Assembly (NCBI RefSeq): GCF_001907235.1
Contig: NZ_MQVS01000007.1
Span: 62,001 to 126,000 of the forward strand
DNA: 64,000 nucleotides
Direction: 5' to 3'
Source: Buchananella hordeovulneris
GTDB taxonomy: Bacteria > Actinomycetota > Actinomycetes > Actinomycetales > Actinomycetaceae
Made by a program: the position numbers and the translations under genes. Below are positions 62,955-64,000 of this stretch, piece by piece. Numbering within the stretch: position 1 is the first letter of the stretch; each line of letters opens with the position of its first letter. Under the pieces are notes generated by a model, which searched no databases, was not told the DNA's origin, and saw only the letters and a list, made by a program, of their open reading frames with translations.

Positions 62955-64000
62955 AGGCGGTTTGCCACCCAGTCCAGGCACGCGGTGAGGCGCGCGACGT
63001 CGGCGGGATCAGTGGCCGGAAAGGTAGCAACTCGCAACTGGTTGCGACCAAGCTTGCGGTAGGGGTCGATGTCGACAATGCCGTTGGCCCGCAAGACTTG
63101 CGCCACCGCCTGCGCCGATACTCCTTCCAGGTCGATGGTGGCCACCACGGGGGAGCGCCAATGCGCCTCGGCGACAAATGGGGCCGCCCACGGCCGCGCC
63201 TCGGCCCACTGGTACAGGTGCGCGGAGGCTGCCCGGCAGCGGGCCTCGGCCGCCTCCAGGCCTCCCAGGTCGGCCAGGAACCGCAGCTGTTGCCGGAGCA
63301 GGAACAGGGTGGCGAGGGCCGGGGTGTTGAGGGTCTGGTTCTGCCGCGAATTGGCCAGCGCTAGCGGCAGGCTGAGAAACTCGGGCACCCACCGATCCGC
63401 GTGTGCGAGCTCCGCTATCCGTGCCAGGGCGCGGGGCGAGCAGATGGCCAGCCAGAGTCCGCCGTCGGAGGCCAAGGCCTTTTGGGGAGCGAAATAGTAG
63501 ACGTCGACCTCCGCGAGGTTCACCTGCACGGCCCCGGCAATCGAGGTGGCGTCGACGACGGTCAGGGCATCGGCCGCGGCCCCAGCAACGGCCCCGACGG
63601 GGCTGACCACGCCGGTGGAGGTCTCGTTGTGCGGCCAGGCGTAGACGTCGGCCTCCGGGTGGGCCGCCACCGTCGCTAGCTGACCCGGAGCGGCCGCGTG
63701 GACGACGCTGGGCGCCAAGAAAGGCGCGCGGTCGGTTTCGGCGGCGAACTTGGCCCCAAATTCACCGAAGACGGCGTGCACGGCCTGCCGTTTGACGAGT
63801 CCGACGGTGGCGAGCGCCCAGAACGCCGAAGAACCACCGTTGCCGAGCAGGACTTCATACCCGGCGGGGGCCTGCAATAAGTCAACGAGACCCGCGCGAA
63901 TCTCGGCCACCAAATTGCGGATTGGGGGCTGCCGATGAGACGTGCCCATAAGACCGGAAGCGACCAGCTGTTGCAGGTGGGCGGTGGGTATCTTTGCAGG
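62951..64000 (-). CDS. serC: Phosphoserine aminotransferase (C-terminal part, runs off the window)
   Basis: 349 codons are visible, open to the window end; full-length enzymes are about 370 residues, so roughly the first 20 are missing. It makes phosphoserine from 3-phosphohydroxypyruvate with PLP. Seen are SGLMGTSHRQPPIRNLV near the start of the visible part, LLGNGGSSAFWALA, the PLP lysine in YYFAPQKALASDGG, and NTPALATLFLLRQQL. This is the actinobacterial (mycobacterial-type) SerC branch. Confidence 0.93.
   Translation of the reverse strand, partial: PAKIPTAHLQQLVASGLMGTSHRQPPIRNLVAEIRAGLVDLLQAPAGYEVLLGNGGSSAFWALATVGLVKRQAVHAVFGEFGAKFAAETDRAPFLAPSVVHAAAPGQLATVAAHPEADVYAWPHNETSTGVVSPVGAVAGAAADALTVVDATSIAGAVQVNLAEVDVYYFAPQKALASDGGLWLAICSPRALARIAELAHADRWVPEFLSLPLALANSRQNQTLNTPALATLFLLRQQLRFLADLGGLEAAEARCRAASAHLYQWAEARPWAAPFVAEAHWRSPVVATIDLEGVSAQAVAQVLRANGIVDIDPYRKLGRNQLRVATFPATDPADVARLTACLDWVANRL

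Overview
This is a 64 kb chromosomal window from a high-GC Actinomycetota bacterium. By eye most genes have strongly G/C-ending codons. Actinobacterial hallmarks are clpB preceded by an HspR-type HAIR repeat, groEL preceded by CIRCE repeats, DUF3027, DUF4032 and DUF2520 proteins, a short ArgA-type N-acetylglutamate synthase, a long-form CspB-like protein, an actinobacterial-type panC-panD-lysS cluster, and many genes whose -10 box lies 6 to 7 nt before the start codon (leaderless). I cannot fix the genus; an Actinomycetales-like organism is a guess.

Layout. 1-3.8 kb: clpB and a beta-lactamase-fold serine hydrolase. 3.8-7.8 kb: a lower-GC, gene-broken island with a truncated serine hydrolase, a MarR regulator diverging from a translationally coupled epoxide hydrolase, alpha/beta hydrolase and cut-off DUF1697 gene, and a decayed serine recombinase. 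7.8-12.2 kb: exonuclease III and a sugar ABC importer (lipoprotein plus two permeases, no ATPase). 12.5-19.4 kb: an SDR, then a minus-strand envelope cluster of a secreted PG-binding-like protein, two tandem paralogous four-cysteine lipoproteins, a membrane fusion protein with a peptidoglycan-binding domain, and a MacB-like ABC ATPase-permease. 19.5-25.3 kb: pyrE, a TrmH-family methyltransferase, fructose-bisphosphate aldolase, a GH42 beta-galactosidase and an unknown protein. 25.4-31.3 kb: DUF4032, a GlsB-like protein, an MsmK/UgpC-type sugar ATPase (a plausible partner for the ATPase-less importer), a membrane Ser/Thr kinase and a DsbA-like protein.

31.4-35.2 kb: a perR-katA pair, tRNA-Thr, two small genes and a debris zone with an IS3-like remnant. 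35.2-38.8 kb: a sensorless NarL-type two-component pair diverging from an ABC exporter, with a perfect 20-bp palindrome between them. 38.9-43 kb: SGNH hydrolase, ung, a LytR_C protein and groEL with tandem CIRCE. 43-47 kb: an orphan WXG100 protein, an HD-like protein and an OmpR-type two-component system. 47.1-53.1 kb: two bPH2 (YdbS/YdbT-like) proteins, DUF2520, panC, panD and lysS. 53.2-64 kb: a uridine-kinase-like protein, argA, a lipoprotein, a NYN protein, PspA, a TPM protein, a CspB-like protein, DUF3027, an NCS2 permease, an MFS exporter and the C-terminal part of serC, which runs off the window.

No CRISPR array, rRNA, prophage or intact IS element was seen. The parts I consider most worth following are the lipoprotein/MacAB-like envelope cluster, the sensorless two-component/ABC module with its palindrome, the 66-bp dispersed palindromic repeat and the consistent leaderless promoter geometry.
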